A stretch of 64,000 nt of DNA, from NCBI GenBank assembly GCA_024234855.1, contig JACKNN010000007.1, positions 62,001 through 126,000 of the forward strand, in the 5' to 3' direction. Shown here piece by piece: positions 8,404-17,212 of this stretch (positions within the stretch are counted from its first letter, which is position 1; the number at the start of each line of letters is the position of its first letter). The notes beneath the pieces are model-generated. The model saw only the letters and a list, made by a program, of their open reading frames with translations, ran no database searches and was not told the DNA's origin. The DNA is from Pseudomonadales bacterium (GTDB lineage: Bacteria; Pseudomonadota; Gammaproteobacteria; Pseudomonadales; Halieaceae). The translations under genes were made by a program, and so were the position numbers.

Positions 8404-10389
8404 ATGGTCGGTATGCGCGTCCCCATTTTTCTCTACGGCGTTCTGGTGTTATTTCTATTACTGGGCGGTTGCGATGGCGGCTCTGGTTCCCACAACAACG
8501 GTGGCGTCGTTCCACCTCCCATCACTCCGCCTGATGAAACACTCACTGGCTTTTTGTTCGATTCTGCCGTATCTGGCGTCGCTTACGCTACCCGAACACG
8601 CCAGGGTGTTACTGGAGTAGATGGAAGCTTTCAATACGAGAAGGGCGAAAATGTTCGATTTTTCATCGGGGACACCGTGCTCGGTGATGTTTTGGGTCAG
8701 CAGCAGGTAAGCCCATTTACTCTGGCAGGCTCAGCAGCTGTCACGGGTGGCTCGAATATCGCAGCGGCGCTCGGCAATAGGAATGACCCGTTTCAAGCGG
8801 TAGTCAATATTGCGACGCTGTTGCAGAGTCTGGATCAGGATGGAAATCCAGATAATGGAATCGAAATCGACCCGGATGTAGTGGCTCTGTTTGCCGGTGT
8901 AAACCTGGATGTGAGCCAGTATTGGAAAACATTTCGCAACCAATACGATCTGCGTCACGCGCTTGAACAGGCAAACGAGCAGAGCCTGTTCAGCGGGCCG
9001 CATGGAGTCGCCAACCCGGCAGCGGCAGTCCAGCACCTGTATCAGTCGCTGGATCTGGACGCCCACATATTTCTCATAAGCCGGTGGGAAAGTAAGATAA
9101 AAGACTCCAATTACAACTCGACCCGTATCCAACGCTGGTATTACGACCTTAACGGCTATCTGACGGAGTATGCCCCGTATTCCATGGAGAGCCCGGCGGG
9201 GGGGTTCAGTATTGGTTACCAGTATGTAACCGATGGCCCCCTGGCGCGAATAGCGAGCCCCGCCTCACTCTTGTACGGTGACGACAGGCCGGGCAATTTA
9301 TATGGTTACAAATACGAATACGATACCCGAGGTAACCTGACGCGTATAGAAACGGAGACCCTTGCGAAGGATACTAACCCGTACGTCGGTTTTGTTGAGA
9401 GCACAACTAGTTCCACGGAGAATCTTCAATACGACTTCGTTGGCAATGTGACCCAAATTGAACGGAAAGTTAAGACCGTATCGCTGATAACAGACGGTGT
9501 ACCATCTGAGGAACTGCCGGCGACAACCAACGAAATATGGCAGTATGATGCCAGTGGTAATTTGACGCGGTATCAAGCAGATGCTGACGGCGATGGCGAG
9601 CCAGACCATATCCAGAAATGGGATTTCGACGTGAAAGGCAATTTGACACGTTATCAGGAGGAGGAAGGTGATGGTACGCCGGACCACATCGAAATTTGGG
9701 AGAATCAGTATAACGATCTCGGCAGGCTTACACAGGTAAAATACGATGCAGATCCTTCCGGTTCCGGCGATGTAGTTGGCGACGGCATACCCCTGTCGAT
9801 AGCCACCTATCAGTATGATGTTAATGCAAAGCTGACGCGAATCGAATTGAATGGTGAGTACTTGAACGCAGCTGCGGAGGCGATAAACATCCCATATATT
9901 GGTTATCTTGAGCTGGCGGAGACGTATATTTTAACTTACGAATACGACGCCGACGGGAATGTGATACAGGAGATTCGCGATGCCTTTAGTTCTACTTATG
10001 GCCGTCACATTGTCAAGCGCCAATATGGGGTGAGGGGTAATGTGACGCGGGAAGAAGATCACCTGATGCCGTTATCCCCTGACGAGCCAAAACGTTTTTC
10101 TCTTGAAGAATACAAATACAACGAAATCGGCGATGTAATTCGGCGCACAGCCGATTTTGATGGAGACGGCACGCCGGAAATAATCCAAAATTGGCAATAC
10201 GAATACGACTCAAATGGATACTTGATTCACTATGAGTCGGACTTCAATAGCAATACGTTCCAGTACGAGCCCACCGGATGGGGTCATATCTTTGCCTCTC
10301 CGCCTCCTTACCCTGTCTTGGCGGCTTTTGGCTATGGGAGTCTTGTATGGCCGGGGGCTTCTTCACCGCTTGATTGGTACCTGGATTGA
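8404..10389 (+). CDS. Large YD/RHS-like repeat lipoprotein
   Basis: A 661-residue predicted surface lipoprotein. The start has a hydrophobic signal and the lipobox LLGGC; the ATG at 8416 is an equally good start. Residues about 45-190 resemble the N-terminal domain of proteobacterial surface lipoproteins that begin with a VSGVAYAT-like segment and a GVDGSFQYEKGE turn. From about residue 270 there are roughly nine YD-type repeats of the form YDxxGNLTRxE, as in RHS proteins, several followed by acidic DADGDGEPD loops that may bind calcium. There is no RHS core or C-terminal toxin, so this is not a complete RHS effector. Codon use is visibly less GC-rich than the neighbours, suggesting transfer. 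It stands alone between non-coding stretches. Confidence 0.8.
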   Translation: MVGMRVPIFLYGVLVLFLLLGGCDGGSGSHNNGGVVPPPITPPDETLTGFLFDSAVSGVAYATRTRQGVTGVDGSFQYEKGENVRFFIGDTVLGDVLGQQQVSPFTLAGSAAVTGGSNIAAALGNRNDPFQAVVNIATLLQSLDQDGNPDNGIEIDPDVVALFAGVNLDVSQYWKTFRNQYDLRHALEQANEQSLFSGPHGVANPAAAVQHLYQSLDLDAHIFLISRWESKIKDSNYNSTRIQRWYYDLNGYLTEYAPYSMESPAGGFSIGYQYVTDGPLARIASPASLLYGDDRPGNLYGYKYEYDTRGNLTRIETETLAKDTNPYVGFVESTTSSTENLQYDFVGNVTQIERKVKTVSLITDGVPSEELPATTNEIWQYDASGNLTRYQADADGDGEPDHIQKWDFDVKGNLTRYQEEEGDGTPDHIEIWENQYNDLGRLTQVKYDADPSGSGDVVGDGIPLSIATYQYDVNAKLTRIELNGEYLNAAAEAINIPYIGYLELAETYILTYEYDADGNVIQEIRDAFSSTYGRHIVKRQYGVRGNVTREEDHLMPLSPDEPKRFSLEEYKYNEIGDVIRRTADFDGDGTPEIIQNWQYEYDSNGYLIHYESDFNSNTFQYEPTGWGHIFASPPPYPVLAAFGYGSLVWPGASSPLDWYLD

Positions 10390-10620
10390 GGCTTATCCGA
10401 CGCCTGGCCATAGATTGGGCCAGAGGTGTCCTCGACACCCGGGTCAGTCCAAATTTTTATTTACAATACGCGTCCAGAACGGGTCAAGATCAGTGCCTGT
10501 CGCTCAATTCCATCTCTCCGGCAGCATTCGGCCTGTGAAGCGTCATCCACAGCCCGCTGAGCGTGCATTCAGGAGGTCGGCTGTGCCAAACAGGGGCATT
10601 TTCCCATACAGGAAAATGTC

Positions 10621-10644
10621 GCCCCCCCCAGAAGAAGAGGGGGC
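10621..10644. terminator. Hairpin between converging genes
   Basis: GCCCCC and GGGGGC flank a loop of about 12 bases at 10621-10644, just before the stop of the minus-strand exported protein gene and about 230 bp after the RHS-like gene. No long T-run follows on either strand, so the terminator call is tentative. The rest of 10390-10650 shows nothing else. Confidence 0.4.
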
Positions 10645-10650
10645 GTAGTT

Positions 10651-11043
10651 CTATGGTGTCGGAGGCTGGGGTTTGCCTTCACTCGGGCCAAACTTACACT
10701 CTAGTAATGCTTTGCCACCTGGGGTGGCTAACATCACGGAATTTTCCGTGTAGATGATGTTACCGAGTGGACCTTCCGCGATACATGGCCAGCCTCTAGC
10801 GGCTGAGGCCTTCTCTAGCGGATAGTCATGGTCAAAATGGCAGGATATTTTTCCCACTTTCCCTACCACACCGACCGCTTGTGTCTGATTTGTCCACAGT
10901 GGAGCGATTGGCACTCCAGTTTCTGGATCAGGAATAAATCCGGGACAATCAAACTCCTTGATTACGTACGCCGGTTCAGCACTAGCCTGCACCGACAAGA
11001 AAGAAATGATTGAGATAAATAATGTAAATACAAGATTCTTCAT
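10651..11043 (-). CDS. Small exported protein
   Basis: A 130-residue predicted periplasmic protein of unknown function. The ATG at 11043 is preferred over an upstream in-frame start at 11142 because AAGGAG lies 7 bases before it and a signal peptide begins directly (MKNLVFTLF, with an ASA cleavage site). The upstream alternative would also read through the end of the IS21 element. The mature protein has three cysteines (DCPGF, ISCHF, WPC) plus one near the C-terminus (LECKF), compatible with two disulfides. An IS21 element is inserted only about 43 bp upstream of its start, so its native promoter has probably been displaced. Confidence 0.7.
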   Translation of the reverse strand: MKNLVFTLFISIISFLSVQASAEPAYVIKEFDCPGFIPDPETGVPIAPLWTNQTQAVGVVGKVGKISCHFDHDYPLEKASAARGWPCIAEGPLGNIIYTENSVMLATPGGKALLECKFGPSEGKPQPPTP

Positions 11044-11072
11044 CGTTAGGCTCCTTCCATTGTATAAATTTT

Positions 11073-11086
11073 TCGAGCGAGGCTTT
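11073..11086. repeat. Left flank of IS21 insertion: half hairpin plus target duplication
   Basis: TCGAGCGA at 11073-11080 is followed by the target copy gcttt (11082-11086) directly before the element. On the other side gcttt recurs at 13711-13715 and TCGCTCGA at 13724-13731. Removing the element and one gcttt rebuilds a perfect 8-bp stem with a 14-base loop. Confidence 0.8.
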
Positions 11087-11166
11087 TGCGTATTCCGGCG
11101 AACGTGACCGCCCATTCCGGGCATCGTGACCGCTTTGCACACCGATGCTCGCTGGCGGGTGCTTTT

Positions 11167-11922
11167 TTACACCGACCGGTCACGATCAGTCAATTTCCCT
11201 TTCGTTTTCCGCATCGATTCGCCGGTAAGATTCAACCGGTGCGCACCGTGCAGTAGCCGGTCCAAAACGGCATCGGCGATCGTCGCTTCACCGATATATT
11301 CGTGCCAATGTTCAATCGGTAGCTGACTGGCAATCAGGGTCGAGCCCCGGCCGTGCCGGTCTTCAATCACTTCCATTAAATCGTTGCGCTGGGCAGCACT
11401 GACCTTCTGGATACCCCAGTCATCCAGTATCAGCAGATCGGTCTTGAGCAGCTGATTCATCAACCGGGTGTAGGAACCATCGCCGTGTGCGATACGCAGC
11501 ATTTCGAACAGCCGCGGCAAGCGCAGGTACCGCACCGAGAACCCCCGCCGACAGGCCTCATTGCCGAAGGCGCAGGCCAGCCAGGTTTTGCCGCTTCCTG
11601 TAGGGCCGGTGAGGCACAGGTTCAGTGACTGCCGTATCCAGTCCAGGGCGACGAGTGATGCCATACGTGACTTCTCCAGTCCCCTGGCATGGCGGTAATC
11701 AATGTCCTCCACACAGGCGCCTATACGCAGCCTGGCGATCTTCAGCAGGCGCTCAAGCCGCCGGTTGTCCCGGTAGAGTATTTCCCGGTCCACCAGCATG
11801 GCCAGGCGTTGTTCAAAGCTCAGCTCTGCCATGGCCGGCTGGGCCAATTGCTCGTCCAGCGCCTGTAGGAATCCGGTGAGTCTCAGGGTGTATAGGTGTT
11901 CGCGGGTTTGTTGTATCAACAT
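11167..11922 (-). CDS. istB: IS21-family ATP-binding helper protein IstB
   Basis: A 251-residue AAA+ ATPase that works with the IstA transposase by remodelling target DNA. The Walker A motif GPTGSGKT is near residue 110, a Walker B-like LLILDDWG lies near 165, and the IS21 helper signature around YLRLPRLFEML is present. Full length for the family. It starts 17 bp after the istA stop, the usual istA-istB order and coupling. No frameshift or missing motif. Confidence 0.95.
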   Translation of the reverse strand: MLIQQTREHLYTLRLTGFLQALDEQLAQPAMAELSFEQRLAMLVDREILYRDNRRLERLLKIARLRIGACVEDIDYRHARGLEKSRMASLVALDWIRQSLNLCLTGPTGSGKTWLACAFGNEACRRGFSVRYLRLPRLFEMLRIAHGDGSYTRLMNQLLKTDLLILDDWGIQKVSAAQRNDLMEVIEDRHGRGSTLIASQLPIEHWHEYIGEATIADAVLDRLLHGAHRLNLTGESMRKTKGKLTDRDRSV

Positions 11923-11939
11923 GGGTTCGTCTCCTGGTA

Positions 11940-13478
11940 TCAGTGGTAGTAGGCGGCGCCGCGCACATTGTCGTGCAGCGGTAAATCGTCTTGCAGGTGG
12001 GCGTCACCCTCCAGCGATTGCTGGTCCAGCCCCTGCTTGAGGATGGAGGCGATGCTCTGGTAGTTGATCGAGCGAATGGCCAGCGCCCGTTCACAGGCGC
12101 TTTCCAGTCGGGCCCTGCTGTAGCGGCGGCTAAGGTTGAGCAGCCCCAGACAAGCGCGGTAGCCGTGCTCGGGATGGGGCCTGTTCTCCAGTTGTTGCCG
12201 TACGACCTGCCGGGTGCAGGGGCCGATGTCCTGGGCCCAGTGCAGGAAGCGCCCCGGCGACCACTCCCGGTGGGCGCGGTGGGAGCGGGGCATGTGATCC
12301 ACCAGGGTGCTGAACCGCAGGGGACCGCGCCGTGGGTGCACCGCCACCCGGTTGCCCTTGTACAGCACCTCCACCGTCTCCGCCGTCAGGCGCACATCCA
12401 GCACCTGCCCCACCAGCGCGTGCGGCACACTGTAAAACCGCTTGTGGACGCTGATGTGATAATCGATGCCGGGCCTTGCCTTGCACCACTCGGCGTAGTC
12501 GTAGGGCTGGCTGGGCAATGGCTTGAGGGACGGCGCATCCAGTTGCTCGTAGAGGTCCCGACGACTGACCGTCTGTCCCTGGAAGTGGCGGTCATTGAGT
12601 GACGGCAGCAGCTCGGCAATGGCCTGGTTGAGTTCGCTAAGGGAGAAGAAGGTCCGGTGGCGCAGGCGGGCCAGTATCCAGCGCTCCACGATTTGCACCG
12701 CCACCTCCACCTTGGCTTTGTCTTTCGGTTTTCTCGGGCGCGCGGGTAGTACGGCGGTCTGGTAGTGCGCCGCCATCTCGGCATAGGTGGCGTTGATGAC
12801 CGGGGTGTAGCGGTTGGCATCGGTCACCCCGGCCAGCAGGTTGTCCGGGATTTGTAATTCGGTGACGCCGCCAAAGAACCGGAAGGCCCGCTGGTGGGAG
12901 GCGATCCAGTCCGGCAGGGATTGGGTCCAGGTCGCCTCGGCAAAGGTGTAACTGGAGGCGCCGAGCACGGCGACAAAGACCTGTGCCTTTCTGACCTCGC
13001 CGGTTTGGCGACACAGCACCTCGACGGTGGGGCCGCAGTAGTCGATGAAGGTCTTCTCACCGGCGCGGTGGATCTGGCGCATGCTGCGCCGCTGCTTTTT
13101 GCACCATTGCCGGTAGTGGTGGCAGTACTGGCTGTAGCGGTAGGCCTGCGCTTCGTGAACCGCCACATATTCCGCCCACAGCAGTTGCAGGGTGACACCC
13201 TTGCGCTTGAGTTCCTGGTGGACCTGGAAGTAATCGGGCGGTGCGAAGCGCGCGGGCTTGCGGATCGCCGGGAACAGCAGCCGTTCCAGCTGCGCTTCGT
13301 CACTGCCCTCGGGCAGTGGCCAGGCGATGCCCCGGGCGGCGGCCAGGTGGAGGTATTTGCAGACCACGCCCTTGGAGACACCGCAGGCGCGGGCGACCTT
13401 CTCATTGCTGAGTTTGGCCTCGTATTTGAGGCGCATGATTTCGATGAATTGACGCATTGGAATCCTCGTTGCGGGCAT
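11940..13478 (-). CDS. istA: IS21-family transposase IstA
   Basis: A 512-residue DDE transposase. An N-terminal helix-turn-helix (about residues 10-45, NEKVARACGVSKGVV) is followed by the RNase H-like core with acidic residues in FIDYCGP, in IPDN and in KVEVAVQIVE. A C-terminal IstA-type beta domain follows. Full length and undisrupted. Upstream, about 230 bp of terminal repeats carry several CGTGACC binding blocks that probably also hold its promoter. Confidence 0.95.
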   Translation of the reverse strand: MPATRIPMRQFIEIMRLKYEAKLSNEKVARACGVSKGVVCKYLHLAAARGIAWPLPEGSDEAQLERLLFPAIRKPARFAPPDYFQVHQELKRKGVTLQLLWAEYVAVHEAQAYRYSQYCHHYRQWCKKQRRSMRQIHRAGEKTFIDYCGPTVEVLCRQTGEVRKAQVFVAVLGASSYTFAEATWTQSLPDWIASHQRAFRFFGGVTELQIPDNLLAGVTDANRYTPVINATYAEMAAHYQTAVLPARPRKPKDKAKVEVAVQIVERWILARLRHRTFFSLSELNQAIAELLPSLNDRHFQGQTVSRRDLYEQLDAPSLKPLPSQPYDYAEWCKARPGIDYHISVHKRFYSVPHALVGQVLDVRLTAETVEVLYKGNRVAVHPRRGPLRFSTLVDHMPRSHRAHREWSPGRFLHWAQDIGPCTRQVVRQQLENRPHPEHGYRACLGLLNLSRRYSRARLESACERALAIRSINYQSIASILKQGLDQQSLEGDAHLQDDLPLHDNVRGAAYYH

Positions 13479-13686
13479 CCGTCCCTCCTGCGGGGCAAAA
13501 AGGCGCGGTTATGCCGTAAAAAGTGTATGGATTCCAGCGAGTTGGATGTGATTCCGGGGGAACGTGACCGACGGTTCCGGCAACGTGACCGGCGATTCCG
13601 GGAACACCCCGAAAATCGGTCACGTTGAAACGGAATGAGCGGTCACGATCACCCGGAACGGGCGGTCACGATGAAACGGAATGAGT

Positions 13687-13715
13687 GGTCACGTTGGTGC
13701 GGAATACGCAGCTTT
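13687..13715. repeat. Right IS21 terminal repeat and target duplication
   Basis: The right end reads GGTCACGTT then GGTGCGGAATACGCA, the reverse complement of the left end apart from a few positions inside the spacer. The target copy gcttt at 13711-13715 follows at once. Confidence 0.85.
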
Positions 13716-14226
13716 GTCAATAGTCGCTCGACTCTAATCACAGCCCCTTATTTTTACAGCAACATCGAGTAGCACATTAATTCTCGCTACGTGAACGAGG
13801 CTGCCACCATTAAGATAAGCGAGCAGTATCAAGAGGAAAAATATCGTTTTCTCATTAACCCGGTATGCAATATCCACATAAAATATAAGGTTATATTGAT
13901 TTCTAAATCATGCTCATTGCATTGGCGATTGGCACTGTGGATTCAGCACTTTGTGTTTCTATTGGCATACATTTTGCCTGTGCAGTTAGCATGATTTTGC
14001 TTCAGGCTAGACCATATCGAAGCGATAGTAGGAGCGCCATTTGTACCAGCATTGCGCGTTTTACTTAGGAAAATATGACCATTCAGCGTCGGCAAGCGTC
14101 ATCCCCCCGGGGAAACCATTACCGGGTAGCTGTCGCTTTTACCCCAATAGTCTAAACTGGCCTGGCAATCCGCGTCTGCCTGACGCAAAGATTTTGGCTA
14201 TTACTTAATGCCCGGGAGCGCCACTG
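13716..14226. other. Non-coding stretch after IS21
   Basis: About 510 bp, AT-richer than the catabolic genes. It begins with the right half of the interrupted hairpin (TCGCTCGA at 13724-13731). A 67-codon GTG-initiated frame at 13791-13994 has no ribosome site or recognisable motif. I see no gene here and no copy of the cluster operator. Confidence 0.5.
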
Positions 14227-14601
14227 ATGAGCGCTGAGAATCAAATACGAGATACCATTCAGCTGTACTTCGATGGCATGTATGAGTCCAGCGCGGAGAA
14301 GACCCATCGCGCGTTTCATCCCAACGCGAAGATCACCGGCTACCTCGAAGATGGCCTTCACCAGATGACGGTTGGTGAATTTGCGAGTTTTGTGGCCGGC
14401 CAGCAACCGTCGGCAAAGGACAAAAACGAGCGGGCGCGGCTCGAGATATTGTCGCTTGAGACCGCGGGCAATACGGCAGTCGCACGAGTGCGCGATGACT
14501 ATCTCGGGCTGACCTTTCTGGATACCTTGTCATTGCTGAAAGCCGAAGGTGAGTGGCGTATTTACAACAAACTCTTCCATGTGGAAGGCCCGGGGAGCTG
14601 A
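14227..14601 (+). CDS. NTF2-fold protein (putative lumazine-binding type)
   Basis: A 124-residue protein of the NTF2/SnoaL superfamily, closest in pattern to the putative lumazine-binding subgroup: IRDTIQLYFDGMYES at the start, a central HPNAKITGY strand, and the C-terminal LLKAEGEWRIYNKLFH. These small alpha+beta barrels act as isomerases, hydratases or ligand carriers; the reaction cannot be predicted. It is the first of three NTF2-fold proteins around the cluster. The next gene, acyl-CoA dehydrogenase, is separated from it by an operator at 14603-14620, so the two may be transcribed separately. Confidence 0.85.
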   Translation: MSAENQIRDTIQLYFDGMYESSAEKTHRAFHPNAKITGYLEDGLHQMTVGEFASFVAGQQPSAKDKNERARLEILSLETAGNTAVARVRDDYLGLTFLDTLSLLKAEGEWRIYNKLFHVEGPGS

Positions 14602-14602
14602 A

Positions 14603-14620
14603 AAACAGTAAGGACTGATT
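14603..14620. promoter_or_regulatory. TetR-type operator upstream of acyl-CoA dehydrogenase
   Basis: AAACAG-taagga-CTGATT, an exact fit to AAwCAr-N6-CTGwTT, directly after the stop of the NTF2-fold gene and 86 bp before the acyl-CoA dehydrogenase start. The -35/-10 pair is less clear here than at the other sites. Confidence 0.6.
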
Positions 14621-14705
14621 GTTTTGTGGTGGGTGCTTTGCTAGCATCACGCTAACTTCCTTCGCCGGGTGAATCGGCGATACCGCCTTTAATTCCGGGG
14701 TTTTT

Positions 14706-15842
14706 GTGAACTTTACCCTCACCGAAGAACAGCTGCTGTTACAGGACAGTGTCGGCCGCTTTGTCGCCGATCATTGCGACGTGCAGCGCCACCGCCGCCT
14801 GGCCAAAACTGAAAAAGGGTACGACCCTTCCGCCTGGCAGCAGTTCGCTGACCTGGGCTGGCTCGGCGTGCCTTTTGCCGAGGACCAGGGTGGTATCGGT
14901 GGCAGTGCCGCGGATGTCATGGTGTTTTGCCAGGCGCTGGGCCGCGGCCTGGTGCGCGAGCCCTACCTGTCCACGGTCATTACCTGCGGCGCTTTGCTGC
15001 GCCGCGGCGGGAATGCGCGGCAGCAGGCCAGCCATATTCCCGCCATCATCGACGGCAGCAGCCAGTGGGCTTTTGCCTTTGCCGAACACAACAGCGGTTA
15101 CCAACTGGCGGCTGTCGATTGCGCGGCCGCCGCCGCGCCCGGGGGCTATCGCCTCAACGGCGGCAAGATCGCGGTGTTGAACGGGCATTGCGCCGACTAC
15201 CTGGTAGTGACCGCGCGCACGGCGGGCGGCCGAGGTGATCAACACGGGCTCACGCTGTTTATCGTCGATACCACCCTGCCCGGCGTCACCCTGGAACCGT
15301 TTACCGCGGTAGATGGCAGCCGCGCGGCAAACCTGCAGCTGGACGATGTGTCGGTCGGTACGGATTGCGTCCTCGGCGCTGTGGGGGAGGCGTATGCCCT
15401 GGTGGTGACAGCGATAGACGAGGCCATCATCGCGATCGGCGCCGAGGCTCTCGGCGCCATGCAGGTGCTGCTGGACACGACGGTGGCGTACACCCGCACC
15501 CGGGAACAGTTTGGCCAGCCCATCGGCAAGTTCCAGGCGCTGCAGCATCGCATGGCCGAGATGTACCTGAAAGTCGAGGAGACCCGGTCGCTGCTGTACC
15601 ACGCGGTCATCCGCATGGACGAGGGCGGTGCCGAGGCAGCGCGGGCGTGCGCCGCGCTGAAAGTGAAACTGGCGGAGGCGGGCACGTTCGTATCACAGCA
15701 GGCGGTGCAGCTGCACGGCGGTATCGGTATGACGGACGAGTTGGTGGTGGGACACCATTTCAAGCGGCTGTTGCTGCTGTCCAAACTGTACGGCGACGAG
15801 GACTACTACCTGCAGCGCTACCAGGCCCTGTCCGCGCATTAG
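14706..15842 (+). CDS. Acyl-CoA dehydrogenase
   Basis: A 378-residue FAD-dependent acyl-CoA dehydrogenase that introduces an alpha,beta double bond into a CoA thioester and passes electrons to ETF. It starts with GTG. The N-terminal helical domain (FTLTEEQLLLQDSV), the central beta domain and the C-terminal helical domain (TREQFGQPIGKFQALQH and QLHGGIGMTDE) are all in order. The usual catalytic Glu position is not obvious, as in many members that handle bulky acyl groups such as steroid or terpenoid side chains. The neighbouring operator and the thiolase further downstream suggest a beta-oxidation step on the cleaved product. Confidence 0.93.
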   Translation: MNFTLTEEQLLLQDSVGRFVADHCDVQRHRRLAKTEKGYDPSAWQQFADLGWLGVPFAEDQGGIGGSAADVMVFCQALGRGLVREPYLSTVITCGALLRRGGNARQQASHIPAIIDGSSQWAFAFAEHNSGYQLAAVDCAAAAAPGGYRLNGGKIAVLNGHCADYLVVTARTAGGRGDQHGLTLFIVDTTLPGVTLEPFTAVDGSRAANLQLDDVSVGTDCVLGAVGEAYALVVTAIDEAIIAIGAEALGAMQVLLDTTVAYTRTREQFGQPIGKFQALQHRMAEMYLKVEETRSLLYHAVIRMDEGGAEAARACAALKVKLAEAGTFVSQQAVQLHGGIGMTDELVVGHHFKRLLLLSKLYGDEDYYLQRYQALSAH

Positions 15843-15847
15843 CGCCG

Positions 15848-16417
15848 TTAAGCCGCCCCTGCCTGGCTGGCGTCCCGGGCGATAAATTCCGCGTAGGCCC
15901 GGGCCGTTCCCGCGGCCATCTTGTCGCCATCAAACGGTATCGACATCTCCGGCGTAAACTCCAGCACGATCCTTTCAGGCGTGTCCAGGAAGCGGATAAA
16001 CATCCCGGGATTGATCCCGGCGGTAAAGGCATTGTCCGGATCCTTGCTGGTCGCGTGGACCATGCCCGCCGCCAGCAGCTCGTACATCCAGTGCTTGATC
16101 GCAGGATCGTCGTGAATGACCGTATGGCCTTTGTAGGTGACGGTTTTCCCGCCCCCCATCGGCGTGCCGGTGCTGGTGATGACGACAGAGGATCGCCCGT
16201 CCCTGGCAATGGCCTTGATGCGGACCCGTTCGCGGGTAGCGGTCATCCAGATCTTGCCCCTGGCGGGCACGAAGGCGGTGGTCACGCCGATCGGGTGGCC
16301 CGACTTGTTGGCCCAGATGAAGGTGCATTCGCCCGCCGAGTGCAGCAGCGCCTTTTCCCGCTCGGGGTCCAGGCGATACTGTTTGACATCGTCGTAGTTG
16401 TTTGCCTGCTCTGTCAT
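15848..16417 (-). CDS. FMN split-barrel (pyridoxamine oxidase-like) protein 1
   Basis: A 189-residue protein with the pyridoxamine 5'-phosphate oxidase-like split-barrel fold, a dimeric FMN- or F420-binding reductase scaffold. Visible features are CTFIWANKSGHPIGV, then IWMTATRERVRIKAIARDGR and the STGTPMGGGKTVTYKG segment. It lies directly downstream of the TetR gene on the same strand and converges on the acyl-CoA dehydrogenase with 5 bp between stops. A paralogue of similar plan is at 31233-31736. It could reduce a double bond or sequester a flavin; the exact reaction is not predictable. Confidence 0.85.
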   Translation of the reverse strand: MTEQANNYDDVKQYRLDPEREKALLHSAGECTFIWANKSGHPIGVTTAFVPARGKIWMTATRERVRIKAIARDGRSSVVITSTGTPMGGGKTVTYKGHTVIHDDPAIKHWMYELLAAGMVHATSKDPDNAFTAGINPGMFIRFLDTPERIVLEFTPEMSIPFDGDKMAAGTARAYAEFIARDASQAGAA

Positions 16418-16486
16418 TGCTGTCTCTCCGGGGTTGTGCGCAAACCTGGGGCGTGCCGGACACGGGCCGGCCGGGACCGCCTGGCG

Positions 16487-17182
16487 CTAGTTCCTGCTCG
16501 AGTGCCTGCCGGCGGCGCCGGAGTCACCTTCCTTGAATATTTCCTCCAGCCGGTCGCCCAGGTAGTCGAGCAGCTGCGGGATGCGTTTCTTGCGGTCGAC
16601 GGTCAGCTGGCCCACCGCCATGCCTTCCATCATGAAGCGGGTGACATCCATGGCCAGCAGGTAGCGGTCGCCGCGATCATTCCATTCCTCGAACAATACC
16701 GAGTTGGTCTTGTGCACATGCTCGTCAAAACGGGCGCTGGAACTGCGCAGGATGGCTTGCAGTTCGGGATCCGTGCGGCCGGCCACGCACAACTCGTGGT
16801 AGACGGTGGCGAGGTCACCGGTCAGGTACTCCCAGTAGGCGTCCAGCCCCGCCCTGCGGTGGGCCCTGCCCTTTTTCGTTTTGGGAATCGCGTTGACCCG
16901 CCGGGTGTAGTCTTCCAGCAGCTTGCCGTGCAGGTATTCGACCGCGGCCTGGATGAGCTCGGTCTTGGAGGGGAAGTGGTGCAGCATGGCGCCGCGGGAG
17001 ACGCCGGCGGCGCTGGCGACCCTGGCGGTGGTCACGTTGGTATAACCCAGGTTGATAAAGCAACTGATGGTCGCATCCAGGATGCGGTCGCGGGTCATCG
17101 CGCTTTTCTGCGCCTGCCAGCTGATATCCTCGTCGCCGGTAACACCGGCATCCTTGTTCTGCCGGGACTTGTCGGTGGCCAT
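16487..17182 (-). CDS. TetR-family transcriptional regulator
   Basis: A TetR/AcrR-type regulator of about 231 residues. The HTH lies at roughly residues 28-75 (RDRILDATISCFINLGY then VASAAGVSRGAMLHHFPSK), followed by a helical ligand-binding domain. The ATG at 17182 is preferred over 17218 because GGAGG precedes it and the protein then starts with a normal polar arm. Its promoter carries an operator of the same family at 17213-17230, so it probably represses itself. It is the only regulator in the cluster, and I infer that it binds the six sites; the inducer is probably a pathway substrate or its CoA ester. Confidence 0.93.
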   Translation of the reverse strand: MATDKSRQNKDAGVTGDEDISWQAQKSAMTRDRILDATISCFINLGYTNVTTARVASAAGVSRGAMLHHFPSKTELIQAAVEYLHGKLLEDYTRRVNAIPKTKKGRAHRRAGLDAYWEYLTGDLATVYHELCVAGRTDPELQAILRSSSARFDEHVHKTNSVLFEEWNDRGDRYLLAMDVTRFMMEGMAVGQLTVDRKKRIPQLLDYLGDRLEEIFKEGDSGAAGRHSSRN

Positions 17183-17212
17183 GGGCCCTCCAGGGCTGGG
17201 CGGTAAATAAAA

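Larger units (their letters stand above)
11087..13710 (-). mobile_element. IS21-family insertion sequence, complete
   Basis: A 2,624-bp element with istA and istB on the minus strand. Both ends begin TGCGTATTCCG and continue to an ACGTGACC block (11087-11109, and reversed at 13687-13710). The ends carry several more CGTGACC repeats, at about 11103-11131 on one side and 13563-13694 on the other, as expected for the multiple transposase sites of IS21 elements. A 5-bp target duplication gcttt (11082-11086, 13711-13715) flanks it. Both genes are intact and the ends match, so it looks recent and possibly active. Confidence 0.93.

Noticed and set aside
13791..13994. 67-codon GTG-started frame
   Set aside because: No ribosome site, no motif, AT-rich stretch where open frames arise by chance.
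15365..17206. 613-codon plus-strand frame
   Set aside because: Overlaps the acyl-CoA dehydrogenase in another frame and lies antisense to the split-barrel and TetR genes; no motif.
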